Source: Amoebophrya sp. A120 (taxonomy: Eukaryota > Sar > Dinophyceae > Syndiniales > Amoebophryaceae). Taken from it: DNA of 64,000 nucleotides. The position numbers and the translations under genes are program-made. Where the stretch lies: the NCBI GenBank assembly GCA_905178155.1, contig CAJINV010000013.1:1264392-1328391 (forward strand). The letters run 5' to 3'. Positions 1-12,400 of this stretch are shown here, piece after piece; the first letter of the stretch is position 1; each line of letters begins with the position of its first letter. The notes below the pieces were generated by a model. The model did no database searches, had not been told where the DNA came from, and saw only the letters and a list, made by a program, of their open reading frames with translations.

Positions 1-2020
1 GATTTTTTCTGCTTTCGTCCGAAATTGTAGCACTTATTTGCTGCTGTTGTTGTACCTCGCCCCGCGACAGGAACGCACGACAGACGTGGAAAATCGTGGT
101 GGACTTTCCGGTTCCTGGCGGGCCCTGGATCAGGTGGAGTTTGGAGTGCTTTTCCTCGTGCAGCTTGTCCACCGCCCGCTTTTGCGCCGCATTGATCGGC
201 ACAAGGACTTCTGGGTAGTTCGGGTTCGCTGGGCTACTAGATGTAGTAGTGCTGGCAGTCGACGTAGTTCCGGCCACCGCGGACGAAACAGAAGTGGAAG
301 GAATTTTCAGACCACTAATACTTGGGTCAAAATTTTCATCTGCTGGTACTGCGACTGCCGCTTCTACACTCCCTTGCAGCTTCTGGTGCAGCATTCCAGG
401 GTTCAGGACGAAATCTTCCAGAGTTGGGGGTTTATCTTGTCCAGTCTCTTGTAGCGCAGCATGCGCTGCCGCTCCGCAAAGAACATTCGCCTTCTCCGCC
501 ATCGCGAGGCGCTTCATAATCGCAGTGTACTGCGACACCAGAGTACCCACGAACGCCACGACGTGAAAAACCGTGCCCACCCCGCCTTTCAGCCCGGTAA
601 GAAACACCGTGTCCGGGCGGGACGGGAACTTTATTCTTCCGTTCTTCCGTGGTCCTATCGTCTCCCGCACGGTCTGGATGTGGAAATACTTTTTTTTCCC
701 GACGGAGCCTTCCTTGTCCGGGCCCGAACTTTTGGTAAACACCACCCAGTCCCGCAGCCCCAGTAGCTGCAGCCGCCGTCGCTCGTTTTCTACTTCGTCT
801 CTGGTTGCGTTTTCCACCATTACATTCCGCGTGCGTCTCGCGATCTTAGCTGCTTCTTTCCGCTCCGCCTTCGACATACTATTCTGGGCTCCCGCGCCGG
901 GATCGTCTGCTTTCCCTTTCCCCTGCATCAACGCACTTCTGGGTGGAATTTGGGCGGTGGGTCGCTTGGACTGCAGCTCCTCCTTGTTCGCGGTGCTGTC
1001 GTCCTCTTCGTTTTTACCCTTACCACCACCGACGGAAGCACTCGCGTCCGCGCTGCTCGCGCTTGCGTTGGACCCCTTGAGCAGCTCGAACTCGTGGTAC
1101 CCCGTGGATTGGTCCGTGTATCAAAGTGAAAAAAGCCCCCACCCCATATCGGAAACGGAAGATGCGCGAATTTGTGATGCTGTATTTGAGTACACAAATC
1201 AACTTGTATTGCTAGAAGGCCAAGAGACGAAGCTGCGGCCTAAATTGCAGGTAATCTGTCATGCTGTTTCCCACTTCCAGTTGCCTTCTGTCATCCTGGA
1301 GCTGCAAGGCTTTCCCACGCTAGACAGCACTACAGTCCGCATCTTTTGCCTTCTAGCATCACAAAGCTGATTTGTGACCACGTATCTGCATCACAGATTT
1401 CCGTTTTGATATGGGGAGGGGGCATTTTTCATTGTAATACCGTGTGCGTCTTGACCACGCGGATCTGCAGCAGAAACTCCTCGAATATGGGAGTGTCAAG
1501 ATTGAAATCGTCAGAGTTGAAATGATTTGTCATGCATAAAATGCAATACAAAAAGTGACTCTATTGCAGAGGACGCACGGGAGGCAGATTATAGTCCTGG
1601 TAAGGGTCAAACGTTGGACTGCTGACTAGCATGACAGAAGGCAGCTCTTTTGCCCTAAACCGCATGACAGACTCGCTTCCAGGACCGGGGAAATTTGTCA
1701 TGCACCGACTACAAACTGTAGGTCTAACTGGTATCCGTTTTATGCATGACAAACTATTTCAACTTTGACGATTTCAAACCTGACACATCCATATCGAACG
1801 CCGGGTGCGTAGTGGTCACGGCGGTCAGATACTGCTGCTTCACGTTGTGTCGCAGGGTGCTGTAGTAGTCCTTTTTGGAACTGTAATTGGTCTCCATCGG
1901 CTGAAACACGATATCCGTCTGCGGATTTACCAGCGCGTTCGCCTCCGCGAGCAGCTCCTCGTGCGGCTGCGTCCGAGCAGCGCGAAGGTTCTGCTTCCGG
2001 GTTTTCACCGTAGATGTCAT
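1..2020 (-). CDS. UPF1/SEN1-type superfamily 1 helicase, N-terminal part (runs off window start)
   Basis: Starts at ATG 2020 (MTSTVKTRKQNLRAARTQ) and leaves the window at base 1, so only the N-terminus and the first helicase motifs are present. The last exon (1118 to 1) reads through a low-complexity linker into a Q-motif-like segment (INAAQKRAV) and then Walker A (IQGPPGTGKSTTIFHV), the signature of the DNA2/NAM7/UPF1/SEN1 helicases that unwind RNA or RNA-DNA hybrids with ATP. Exon 1 is about 2020-1760; a second short exon (about 1510-1440) is joined to the third across an introner (1119-1439), giving VKTHTDQSTGYHEFEL in frame. The join between exons 1 and 2 is unclear because it falls in a long inverted repeat. 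The exact subfamily cannot be assigned without the RecA domains. Confidence 0.8.
1119..1439 (-). mobile_element. Introner 1 (class III), intron of the SF1 helicase
   Basis: 321 bp, begins TATCAAAGTGAAAAAAGCCC and ends with the inverted counterpart GGGCATTTTTCATTGTAATA. It is flanked by the 5-bp direct repeat CCGTG (1114-1118 and 1440-1444). Removing the element plus one repeat copy keeps the helicase reading frame open. Neither end offers GT-AG. Confidence 0.9.
1479..1806 (-). repeat. Long inverted repeat spanning an exon-intron-exon junction
   Basis: The left arm (about 1479-1550) and the right arm (about 1735-1806) are inverted copies, with roughly 85 percent match by eye over about 70 bases. 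The inner parts carry the GTCATGCATAAAA motif typical of introner interiors, but the outer parts run into what reads as exon sequence on both sides (KSSKL and NSDDFNLDTPIFEEF). No 5-bp duplication with TAT/ATA ends is evident. It could be an atypical introner or an inverted exon duplication. Confidence 0.6.
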
Positions 2021-2823
2021 CTTTGGAGGAAATCGATGATCATAAAAACGAACGAAAAGAAGGAAAAACCTTGCTCAAAATTCCACTTCTTCATCCAATT
2101 TCAACATTGAACGAGAACGGGATGGAAGAAGGAAAGATAATGATAAAAGTCGTAAAAGTAGCGACGGCAGTACACTGTGTACTGCTAACTCTGCGTCAGG
2201 AACAGTACAAAGTTGCTAGTGTGTGTGAGGTATCAAGATCATATCGACGAAACGCGCTGTGCCAAAAATTCCACCGTTCTTCTTCATCTTCTTGCCATTG
2301 CTATAGCTTTGCCCTTTGCCGAAAATAAATGTTCCCACTGCCACTTTCCGTCCGGGAAAAGGCAGCGCTCTCGTATCACTCAGGCACTCGTTAAAAATCG
2401 TGAAGATGATCCTTAAATGAACCACTTCGTGTGTCAACGGTTTTCAGTGATTCCGATCGTGTAGGTTGGAAAGCCGGTTCTTTCTGAGGCGAGGTCTGCA
2501 CGGCCTGCACGTTTCTGAAAACTTCACCCCCTACCTCGAAACTCTTTCTTTTTACCAAATTTGTAAGCGCTCTTTGTACGACGGCGATCATCAACATCCG
2601 GCTGTAGAAGAACATGTTCCTTCGCGCGATCCACCTTTGGCGGCATCCTACAGCTTTGCGTAGAAGCATGATATTGCTGGGCAGCGTGCAATGATCGCTG
2701 TTCTTTCCCCCACGAAGTTTTGCAATGTAGTAGAGCCGCGCACGACGAAATTTGCACATAGAAGAAATCTTCCCACGTTAAAAACATCCAATCGCGTCGT
2801 CAATGTCGACACCAACCAAGTCT
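2021..2823. other. Intergenic, no gene seen
   Basis: About 800 bases between the start of the SF1 helicase and the end of the PRP43 gene, both minus strand. Open frames here are short and low-information. It should hold the 5' region of one gene and the 3' UTR of the other. Confidence 0.5.
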
Positions 2824-5609
2824 TCACTTCTTCACAAATTTTTCCAATCCTTTCCGCACTTCGTCGTTGGCCACTTTCCCCGGAAAAAACATGGGCGCTT
2901 CCTCGACCAGCCACTGGGGTCGCAGTGCCGTGCAGTTGCGCAGGTAGTTCTTGTCCGTCAGTACCAGTTCGTGGTACAGAATCCATTCCGGCTTGTGCTC
3001 GAGCTGCGACCCTGGGTGGATTTCCACGATCTGCTTGTCCTTTACGGTGACGTAGTGCTTCCCGCTGATATGTGCCGTCTGCAGGAAAAAGCCGGCGATC
3101 AGCGCCCGACGGAGGGCGATTTTTACGTTCCCTTCCGTGATTTCTTGGCTGTTCGAAACTTGCATTTTTTCGCAAAGCCGGAGCAGCTGTCGCTGCACGG
3201 ACTGGGCCGAAATCAGGGACCGGTCCTTCAGGTAGTTGTCATAGCACCAGTTTTTGTCCGTCTTCTGGTTTGCCTCGAACCTGCGTTTTTGTTGGGTTTG
3301 GATTTTGGAAAAATTTTCAATACGGTAAACAGCAGAGCAGAACAACTAAGTAAATCAGCGGCGGTGGGCGATAATTGTCTGATATGTATTGGATGTCTAT
3401 GTACTCACTCCCTAAACAGTTCTTGCTTTCGTCGCAAAAAGTAGAAAGTAGAGTTCCAGCCGACATTATCAAAAAAACCTAATCTGTACTCTTCGAATAT
3501 TTTCAGCAAGGTTCCGTGGTCGCCGCAAGTGCTCTGGAACGCCTTGTGTGCCCGGTCCGCCTGTTTTGCGTACATCCGCGGGCGCAGATGGCAGGGTGCG
3601 CCGGACAGCAGTGCGATCACCGCGGACATTTGCTTCAGCACGCCGTGCTTCGCGCTCGCGATCAGACACTTTCCCAACTGCGGGTCCAGCGGAAACTCGG
3701 CCAGAATCTTCCCCGTCGCGGTGAGTTCGCACTCGTCGTTGACCGCGTTTAGTTGCAGTAAAAGGTCCAGCGCCCGCATCATACACTCCGGGGACGGCGG
3801 GTCCATCCAGTCGAAGTGCACCACGTCCTCCACCCCGAGGTTCAACAGCGTCAGCAGCGCCGAGCTCAGATTCGTCCGCAAAATTTCCGGCACGGAAGAT
3901 TCCTCCAATGACTCCTTGAACGCGGTCTCCGTGTACAGGCGATAGCACTTCCCGGGCCGGGTCCGTCCCGCGCGCCCGGCGCGCTGCTTCGCCGCGGCCT
4001 GCGAGATGGGTTGCACCAGTAAGGACTCCACGTGGGTGCGGGGATTGTACACCTTCATCTTGACCAGTCCGCAGTCCACGACATAAACGACGCCGTCAAT
4101 GGTGATCGAGGTCTCGGCAACGTTGGTCGCCACCACGATCTTCCGCAGGCCCTGCTTCGCGAAATCCTGGAAAACTTTTCGCTGCTGGTTCGGGGGCAGG
4201 GAACTGTAGAGCGGTAAGACGACCACCTCGTCCTCCGGCAGCTGCTCCTCCAGCATCCTGCAACAGTTCTCAATTTCGTCCTCCCCGGTGAGGAAAACCA
4301 GCACGTCGCCCAAAGGTTCGTCTGTTCTTTCTCCACCGTTTTCTAGACTTTCCTTCCCCCGCTCGGCCTTCTCCTCCTCGATGCACTTGACCACCTTGTC
4401 CACGGACGCTTCCACGTAGTTCCGCGTGAAGCCCTGCGTGTAGTGGAGCTCCACCGGAAACATGCGCCCCGACACGGTCAGGAGCGGGACGTGGGGGGTG
4501 TTTTCGTCGGAAGCGGATTTATTTTCCGATGGTGCCTGATTTTCCTCTTCATCTGCCATGTTCGCCGAAAAGTACTTCTGAAACTTTTCCGCCTCCAACG
4601 TCGCGGACATTACCACCACCTTCAGGTCCCTCCGTTCCCGCAAGACCCGCTTCAGGAGCCCGAACAGAATGTCCGTGGACAGCGTGCGCTCGTGCGCCTC
4701 GTCGAGGCAGATCACCGAGTAGTTCGACAGCAGCGGGTCCGTCATGCATTCGCGCAGCAGCATCCCGTCCGTCATGTATTTCACGACGGTTTTGTCGCTG
4801 GTCTTGTCCTCGAACCGGATCAGGTAACCGCATTCCTCCCCCAGTTCCACGTCCATCTCCTCCGCCACCCGGGTCGCCACGGACATAGCCGCGACGCGAC
4901 GGGGTTGTGTCACCGCAATTTTTTTCGCACTGCTGCCGTAGACTTCCGCGAGGAACTGGGGCATTTGCGTGGTCTTCCCAGACCCGGTCTCGCCGACCAA
5001 GACGGTCACCTGGTTGTTCGCGACCAAGTCCAAAAAGTGGTCCTTCATGGGCCAGCAGGGAAGCTTCTTCCTCTTCGCCAGAATCTTCAGTGCGTTTTTC
5101 GAGAGGGGACGGTTTGTGATCGGGGAGATAGTGTCGTCGGAGGCCGCAGGTCCCGCGCTTATTTTGTTCGCGGATTTCTTACTTTTTGCTGGTTTTATTG
5201 ATGGAAGAACATCGTCCTCGGCCGCAACCGTACTCGCCGACGCCGCGGGAGAGGAGGATTGTGGCTGGGAAGATGTAGTTGCAGTTGCGTCTGCACCATC
5301 GGCTTTGTTTTTCTTCTTCTTTTTCTTCTTTTCTGTCTCTGCGTGTGGTTGTGCATCTGCGACTGAGGTGGTGATCGCATCTGCGACAGCAGCAGCGGTA
5401 CTATTCTCCGGCGCTGGTACATCTCTATCTTTTTTTCGCTTCTTCTCCTTCTTACTGACTACCCCCTCCTCCTTCGTAGTCACAGCGCAGCTTTCCTCAA
5501 CGGCAGGAGCAGCTTCCTCTTCCTGCTTTCGCTTCTTTTTCTTCTTTTCCTTGACGGCCTCGGTGGCGGCCGCCACGAGCGGTGGCGCTGAGGACTCCTG
5601 TTGTGCCAT
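2824..5609 (-). CDS. PRP43: DEAH-box RNA helicase, PRP43/DHX15 family
   Basis: 885 aa from two exons, 5609-3409 and 3280-2824, joined across a GT-AG intron (3281-3408). ATG 5609 (MAQQESSAPP) is chosen because the frame upstream opens only on GTG. Residues 1 to about 170 are a Lys/Glu- and Ala-rich basic extension. Then come the DEAH motifs: GETGSGKTTQ (I), TQPRRVAAMS (Ia), DEAHERT (II), SATLEAEKF (III), FLTGEDEIE, ATNVAETSITIDGVVYVVDC (V) and QRAGRAGRTRPGKCYRLY (VI). The winged-helix, ratchet and OB-fold regions follow, including WCYDNYLKDRSL, HYVTVKDKQIVEIHPGS and HKPEWILYHELVLTDKNY, closely following PRP43/DHX15. In yeast and animals this enzyme disassembles the intron-lariat spliceosome and acts in ribosome biogenesis with G-patch partners. 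The length is normal apart from the N-terminal extension. Confidence 0.95.
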
Positions 5610-6487
5610 TTTGCTCGCACCAGGAAAAAAGGCAATACAGGGCGGCACGTGATTTATTTTTCAGTGTGTTTAAAACACCGATGTCACGTCCACCGTAACT
5701 AGTTGCGCAGATGAAAAAATCGTAGTGCACTAATTGCGACTTGGCAGTAATCTTATTAAAATTCTTATCGTCACGAGCCTGTGATAAAGGGACCACAAGA
5801 TGATCTTTCAGCAGATCTAAAATCGCGTGTATGAAGCCGCCGGTGCTAAGCTGAAGGCATTTCAATGATCTTGCGCCTCTACCTGATCACTTTTCTGAAC
5901 GTAAAACTTTCGGCAGATCCAGATTTTCTCCAAAAAGTAGAAGAATCTCAGCCAGATCTGGAGTTTTTAACGAATTGTATTTGGATCTTATATCCCTCAA
6001 CATCTTGGTCTTTGTGGTCAAAGAAAGCATCAAGTAATTTGTCGACCACTTCTCGTCAGTAAGATCAGGGTCGAGGATCACATGGAATTCAATATACACT
6101 TTTGACTCCTGCGAGTTGCAAATTCATAGATGTTGAAGAAACAAATTTGATCCTTGGAGGCAAAAGCGACTACAGGCAGTTATGCGTCGCTACTTAGCAA
6201 CTCGCAGAATGATGCGTCGCGATCTGCAATCGAACCTCGCCAATTTTTGACGGCGCAGCCTCTCATGATCTTTCTCTTCCGGGCAGCAATGTGCGTTTCC
6301 ATCGAAGTAGGTGGACAGAAATCCATGCATCAAGAAGTGCAGGGAGGTCAACACGACCTGCAGATGTTTCAATTTGCTCTTCTTGTGCTTAGTTGTAGTG
6401 CATATGTGGGAACAACCAGGATAAAAATTCCTCGATTGGTTTCAGCAAAAAGAATAGCCTAAAAATCTCGGACGAGTTCTGGTTCAG
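5610..6487. other. Intergenic, no gene seen
   Basis: About 880 bases, fairly AT-rich, between PRP43 and the end of the 2,169-aa secreted-protein gene. Only short open frames without recognisable features. Confidence 0.5.
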
Positions 6488-9400
6488 CTAATCACCCAGC
6501 TCATCCTCGTCCTCTACGTCTTTCTTCTTCGAAGGTTTTCCCTCTTTGTTTCCCTGCTCGGACGACACCTGGTCGGAGAGCATGGACGCTAATTGCTCCT
6601 GCATCATGCGCATCATCTTCGCTTCCTCTTCGTTGCCGCCCTGGTTTGCACCTGGGTTTATTTTTTTTTCCGCAATTTTAGTTTTTGTTTTTCATTCACG
6701 ACAAGGAAAGGCAAAAATGATTCTCAGACTAGGCACCAGTACTAAAACCAGGGATTCATTTTCATTGGGCAAGATATGAAAATTACAGCCGCTACGACTT
6801 CCACCAGGTGCGGAGCCAAATGAGGCGAAAAGAACACAGAAGCAGAGCAACCAACGAATTATCTATCAAGCCCTACACTCTTGTACCTGCGTTGTTGTTT
6901 CCCATTTCCAAGATGTCGATTCCCCCGTTTTGGTCGAATTTTACCGTGAACCGCTGCACTTCGACGGTCTTCTTCTTCCCACTGGCGCCTTCTGTTGAGT
7001 CGGTTTTTCCCGAAGTAGTAGAACCGTGTGCTGTCTCATGATCTTCGGATGCTGAAGTTTGTTCCGTCGCACCACTCCCTGATGCTTTCTTTTTCTTTTC
7101 CGGCTTGAGCTTGTGCAATGTGATTTCATTGTCCGCGTTGTCCTCCTCCTCCTCCTCGGTCGAGGAGGCGCGTCGGGACGCGGCCGAATCTTTGCCGGCA
7201 CCCCCGCTTAGCTGATCACTCCCCCCGCCGAACAACTTCGACAATTGCTCCGCCAATTGATTCGCAAAATCGTCATTCAAAACGTCACCGCCGCCGCCAG
7301 TGTGCAATTTGAACTGGACCGTAGGAGGGGATGAAGTCTTTCCTTTTGTCTTGGTGTTCGAGTTCGCCCCCGATCCGCCGGTAAAAAAAGTGTCGCCGTC
7401 CACGTTCACAGCCCCGAACACCAAACGCGGCTGCTCTGCTCCGCCAGAAGTTGCACTGTCCTTTTTCATCTTGTTCTCTGAAGTTGTCGTGCCGCTGTGT
7501 TCACTTGAGGCACCTTGGTTTGCTTTCGACGTTGCCTTGTTGTTTTCGATGTCACCTAGCGGAACCTCCGCTAGCTGCTCGAAAAGAGACTTCGGCGAAA
7601 GGATTTCAGCCTCCAGTCGGCGCAGTTCGCGTTCGAGTTCGATTCTGGTGTGAACAGGCACGACCTCCGCGGGCGTTGCGGTGGGGGGTTGTTCGGTTTC
7701 GGTCTCTAAAGCGACGGTGCTGCCGGCTTCGTCTTCGGACTGCAGTGAAACTGTTTCACCAGCAGCGCTGCCTGGGGGTGACGCTGTTTGCGGTGTCGGC
7801 TCGTCGTGGACGCCATGCTCATCACTTCTTCCCGACGATATCTCCACTTCGGTTGTTGCGGTTTCAGTCTGGTCTGGTGTTGTCCTTTCGTCTTCCTCAG
7901 CAGCCGCGACTTCAACAGTGCTGCCCGTGTCTGTGGTCGTGGTTTCCGCGTCCGAATCTAAACTTTTGCCAACATATCAAATGTAAAGTGTCTGGGTCTG
8001 GAAGATTCATGCTGTTTTTGCATGACGCAGAAGGTGTGGCATGGAAGCTCTAGCATCACAGGTTTCGAGAAGCTTCCGCAATGCCGAACCCGCATGAGAA
8101 ATCCCCCATTTTGGTGACAGAAAGGGGGTAGCTTTTGCTACCTATGCATGAGAGATTTTTCTGTGTTCGAAAATGCGCATCACAAGTTCGGATCCTTCCA
8201 GACCCAGACATTTTTGCATTTGATACAACATCTTCGCCGCTAATTCCTTCCACCAGCTTGGCCCACGCGCTTTCCATCTCTGCTTTCGACTTCTCCTCTG
8301 CGGCTTTGCGCTCCTGCTCTTCTGCTTCTAAACTTGCCTGCCACAGCCGCAGCCTCTCCGCCGCCAAGCGTCTGTCCTCTTCCAGCCTCTTTTGCTCCTC
8401 CGCAGCGCCCACGATCAGGTCTTCGCGCTCCTGCCAAAAATCGTTAATTCTCAACCACTTGTCGAGCAGCTCGCTCGTCGACTTTTCTTTCGCACCACCC
8501 TCGTTGGTTTCTGCGGCACTGGCTGGCGCTGCCCTATCATCGTTCTTGTCGGCCGACAGCAATAGGTCGGCAAATCTGTTCGGGGTCGTCAAAATGGAGG
8601 GGTGCCGTGTATAGTCCAGCTCAGGGTCGACTGGCGGAATCGTAGTTGTTGATACAACTGGAGCAGCAGCTATTTCATCTTCAGCATCCGCTGCTGTTTG
8701 AGGAGGTACGGACGCATTTGCTATTTCTACATCTCCGCTTGTTCCTGCAGGTCGTCCACCAGGACCGGTATCTTGTCCCGCCCTCTCGTCCTGTCTACGT
8801 CCCTCTCCTGCGGCCGCATCAGGCTGGTCTGGCTGCGGGGTTCTACTGTGGTCCCCTCCAAACAAATCCGGGAGCTGCTGCTCCTGTGCAGTGGGATCAT
8901 CGGCTCTTCCTTCAGCCCCCGTTGTTTGTGGTGGTCTACTCGCTTGTCCTGCTGGTGGCGCACCACCTCTATCCTCTTCTGCAGCTGTCCGCGTGGTCGT
9001 GGTTTCGTCGTGTTCAGCCAAGGCGGCCAGGGCGGCGCGCAGCTGTATCCTGAGTAAAAACGTACCCACACCAGAGTTGTAATGCAGATTTGCAAAGACA
9101 GGAAGACTCGTAATGCGCATCCCCATGAGAGCCATTTCCAATTGTGTTTTGGAATTTGTGATGCTGTGAACAGGATGAGCAGATGAGTCTGTGATGCTGC
9201 TGCACTTGCTAACCTGCACTACACTGCAGAGCGCAACTTGTCATGCATGACTCACGAAACTCCTAGGTTTGTGTTGCAAAATCCCCATCCTGACTCTGGT
9301 GTGGGTACGTTTTTACTCAGGATAAACTGCTCTGTGTCCTCCTCATCTTCGCGAGATGTGGGAGGAGAGGGTGTAGTGGCTGTACTTTCTTGCTGCTCGC

Positions 9401-12400
9401 TGTTGTTCGGGGTGCTATTTGCTGGGAGTTCTTCCGTTCTCGCTAGGTTCACGACCTCTGCAGATGTTTCTGTGCTCCCGGCATCTTGTTGAGCGGCTTC
9501 GGGTGTTGACATGTTACCCGTGTTGGGGTCTGGTGCGCCTGATGGACCCATCTGCGGCTGTTCTTGAGCATTCTGAGCATTTTCCGTTCCAACTGGAAGA
9601 TGAGCTTCCGGTGGTTCTTGGGGAGGCGATGAAGGTACATCAGCATTCGCCTCGCCCCCGACCTGAGGTGTTGGAAGATTTGGGGCAGAGGATTGCTCCT
9701 CTGGTGGCGCAACAGGAGGGAGCGATGTACTGTCTGGATCAGCAGAGCCTCTTGCTTCTGCGCCGTTCTGCGGTGCCTCGCCAAAGGTTTCACGACCAAG
9801 GGGAGCATCCGGATTACTATTTTCATCTCTTGGAAGTGCAGTTTGATCCGCGGCGCCGGCGCTCGTGTTCATGTCTGCTCCGTTACTTTCATCCGCTGTT
9901 CTACTTCCAGGCAGATCCTCTCCGGCACTACCTACGGTTGGTGCAGTTTCCCCCGAAGACCGATCTTCCTGTCGCTCCTGCGCTTGCGTCACAGGACTCT
10001 CATCTGCTCCTCCCGCTTCTCCTTTCCCAGCGACTCCCCTCGCACTACTCCCCTCGCTTGCCGTCGTTGCAGCTTCTCTGGCGGTCGCAACCAGGTCTTG
10101 GATGAAGTCGCGAAGCTTCACGTTGCCAGTGCTTCCGCTCGCCTGGTGGCCCACAGGACCGCGGTTGTCCGCTGCATCTCCGGTGCCAGTTTCGGGCAGG
10201 TCCTTGAAATCCGACGCAGTTGTTGAGCTTCCATGCTGCTTGAAAAATTCCTCGTCCTGTCTTCGCAATTCCTCTGCAGTCAGGTGCTGTTCTTGTTCCG
10301 CAGACCGATTTCTTTCCGGTATTGATGTTGCGTCGGGGTCCTCGCTCACCGCGTCGGAATTCGTAGACTGCTCCTGGTTGGCGGTGCCGGACGCGGTGAC
10401 AGGTGGTCTTTCTTGCCGCTTTTGAAGCACATCAGTCGCCTGATCATCCTCGGGTGCAGGCACAGTACCTGTTCGGCTGGCTTCTGCTGTCCCCTCTTGC
10501 GGGAGAGGAACCGACGGTGCGTTTCCGTTCTTTTCTGCGGAATTTCTAAGATCTACTTCGTCAACTTCATCTTCCAACAACCTTACCTCCTCTTCCATGA
10601 GCTTCTCCATGAGCGAAAAAACCTCCGGCACCGAAGCGGTGGGCTGCGACATTGCCGCAGTCGTGTTGTTTGTTAAAGCAGCATCTCCTCCGGCCGCGGA
10701 GGTCTCTGCATCTACTGCTTGTTCCTCGCGGGAGGTGGAAAACACATGATCCTTTTTCTTCGTTTGCCTATCCTCGCCCTCCTCCAGCAGCAAATATTTG
10801 TCTAGCACCTCTTCCAGCAGTTTGCGCTTTTCCGGCTGCTGATACAGCTTCTTGTTTGCGAGGAGCTTTTCCATCAGGTAAAAGTACTGCTGCGTGGAAA
10901 AGAGCTCGTACAGCTGCGGGCTCTGGCCGGTGTTGTCGCTGTAGCTACCCGCCGATGTTGTTCCATCCCCGCTGTTGGACGACAGAACCTGCATGGGAAC
11001 CTCTGAAAAAAATTTTACCCGTCCCCTTATCTTCGACGAAGCAGAGTTCTGTTTTTGCTCCGGATTTTTATCCCGGCGCCCGAGCTCGTCGAACTGGGCC
11101 TGCATCTTGTCGTGCAACTTGTTCTGTAACTTCTGCCACGCCTTGCTGTGCTCGAAGTAGTCGATATCCAAGAGAAAAAGATTGTAGGTGTAACTTTCAT
11201 TTTTTTGGAGGAACAGCATTACAAATCTGTCTGGCATGAGAGCAGAAACCTGTCACGCGCAGATAGCATGTCAAAACCCGCATGAATGGACCCTGCAATG
11301 CATGTCCAGCATGACAGACGCAATCATCTTTGTGTTGCGCATCACAAACTTACACTAACAATGTTTTTTTCCTGCATAGTCGATACTGGCCTCCTCGTTG
11401 AAAAACTGGTCCATGTGGAACGGCTTTCGCCGCCTCCTTATCAACCGCAAATATGTCTGGGTCTGGAAGATAGGAATATTTGTCATGCACGCCTGACATG
11501 ACCCATGACGGCTGTGATGTATGCCCTAGCATCACAGATTTTCTGAGTGCTTCTTCAAGCCTATCCTGAATGAGAAATGCCCTCACCACGTGGCAAAAAC
11601 TGGACTCCTATTGCTTGCCATGCAACACAGATTTTTTCAGAGTCCAAAAGGAGCGTCACAAGTTGCATCCTTCCAGACCCAGACACATTTGCAATGCATA
11701 CTCCTCTTCCGGTTCCTCGAAGACGCTGTACTGCTCCTACCTTTTGCTGCCCTTTCTCCCACTTGTTGCCCATCAGGACGAACTTGGAATTGACCACTCG
11801 TCGCAGAAATTCCTACCTCGCCCTGCGCGAACCGCAGCGCGCGCCTCCGAACCATGAGCTGGATCAGAATCTGGTCGTACTGCGGGTTTCCGACCACCTC
11901 CTTACGTACGTACTCCCGCAGGTTCAGGAAGCTGATGCCCTGCAGCAGCACGGTGCGCAGGTTGGGAATGCGGTCCAGCTCCTCGATCAGGAACTCGTAC
12001 ATGTCGAAAAAGGAATCTTGCTGCACGGCACCGTTGACTTTTTGCCCAGTAGAACTGCTTTTTGAATTACCTGCGCCGGCGGCCTCGTCTACGTAGTCAA
12101 CAACATTTGATGTTGTTGCACTACTGGTCGTACCTGCTCCGCGGCTTTGTTTATTCCTCTTACTCCTCTTGCTCCCTCTCCCTCTATTTTTTCCGCCGTC
12201 TCTAGCCGCGTCTGCCTGGCCCGCTCTGGTCGTGCTGCCGTGCTTCAGCCGCATGCCCTTAGTGTAGGCCTCTTTCAAAGAGATCACGTCGCTTTCCGGG
12301 TACACTTCCCGGAGGGCGAGGGACAAGCCGTTACTCAGTCCGTGTTCGGTAGCAGTCGTGCTGGCACTACCGTAAAAGCCATTCGAAGTGGCGATCAGCT

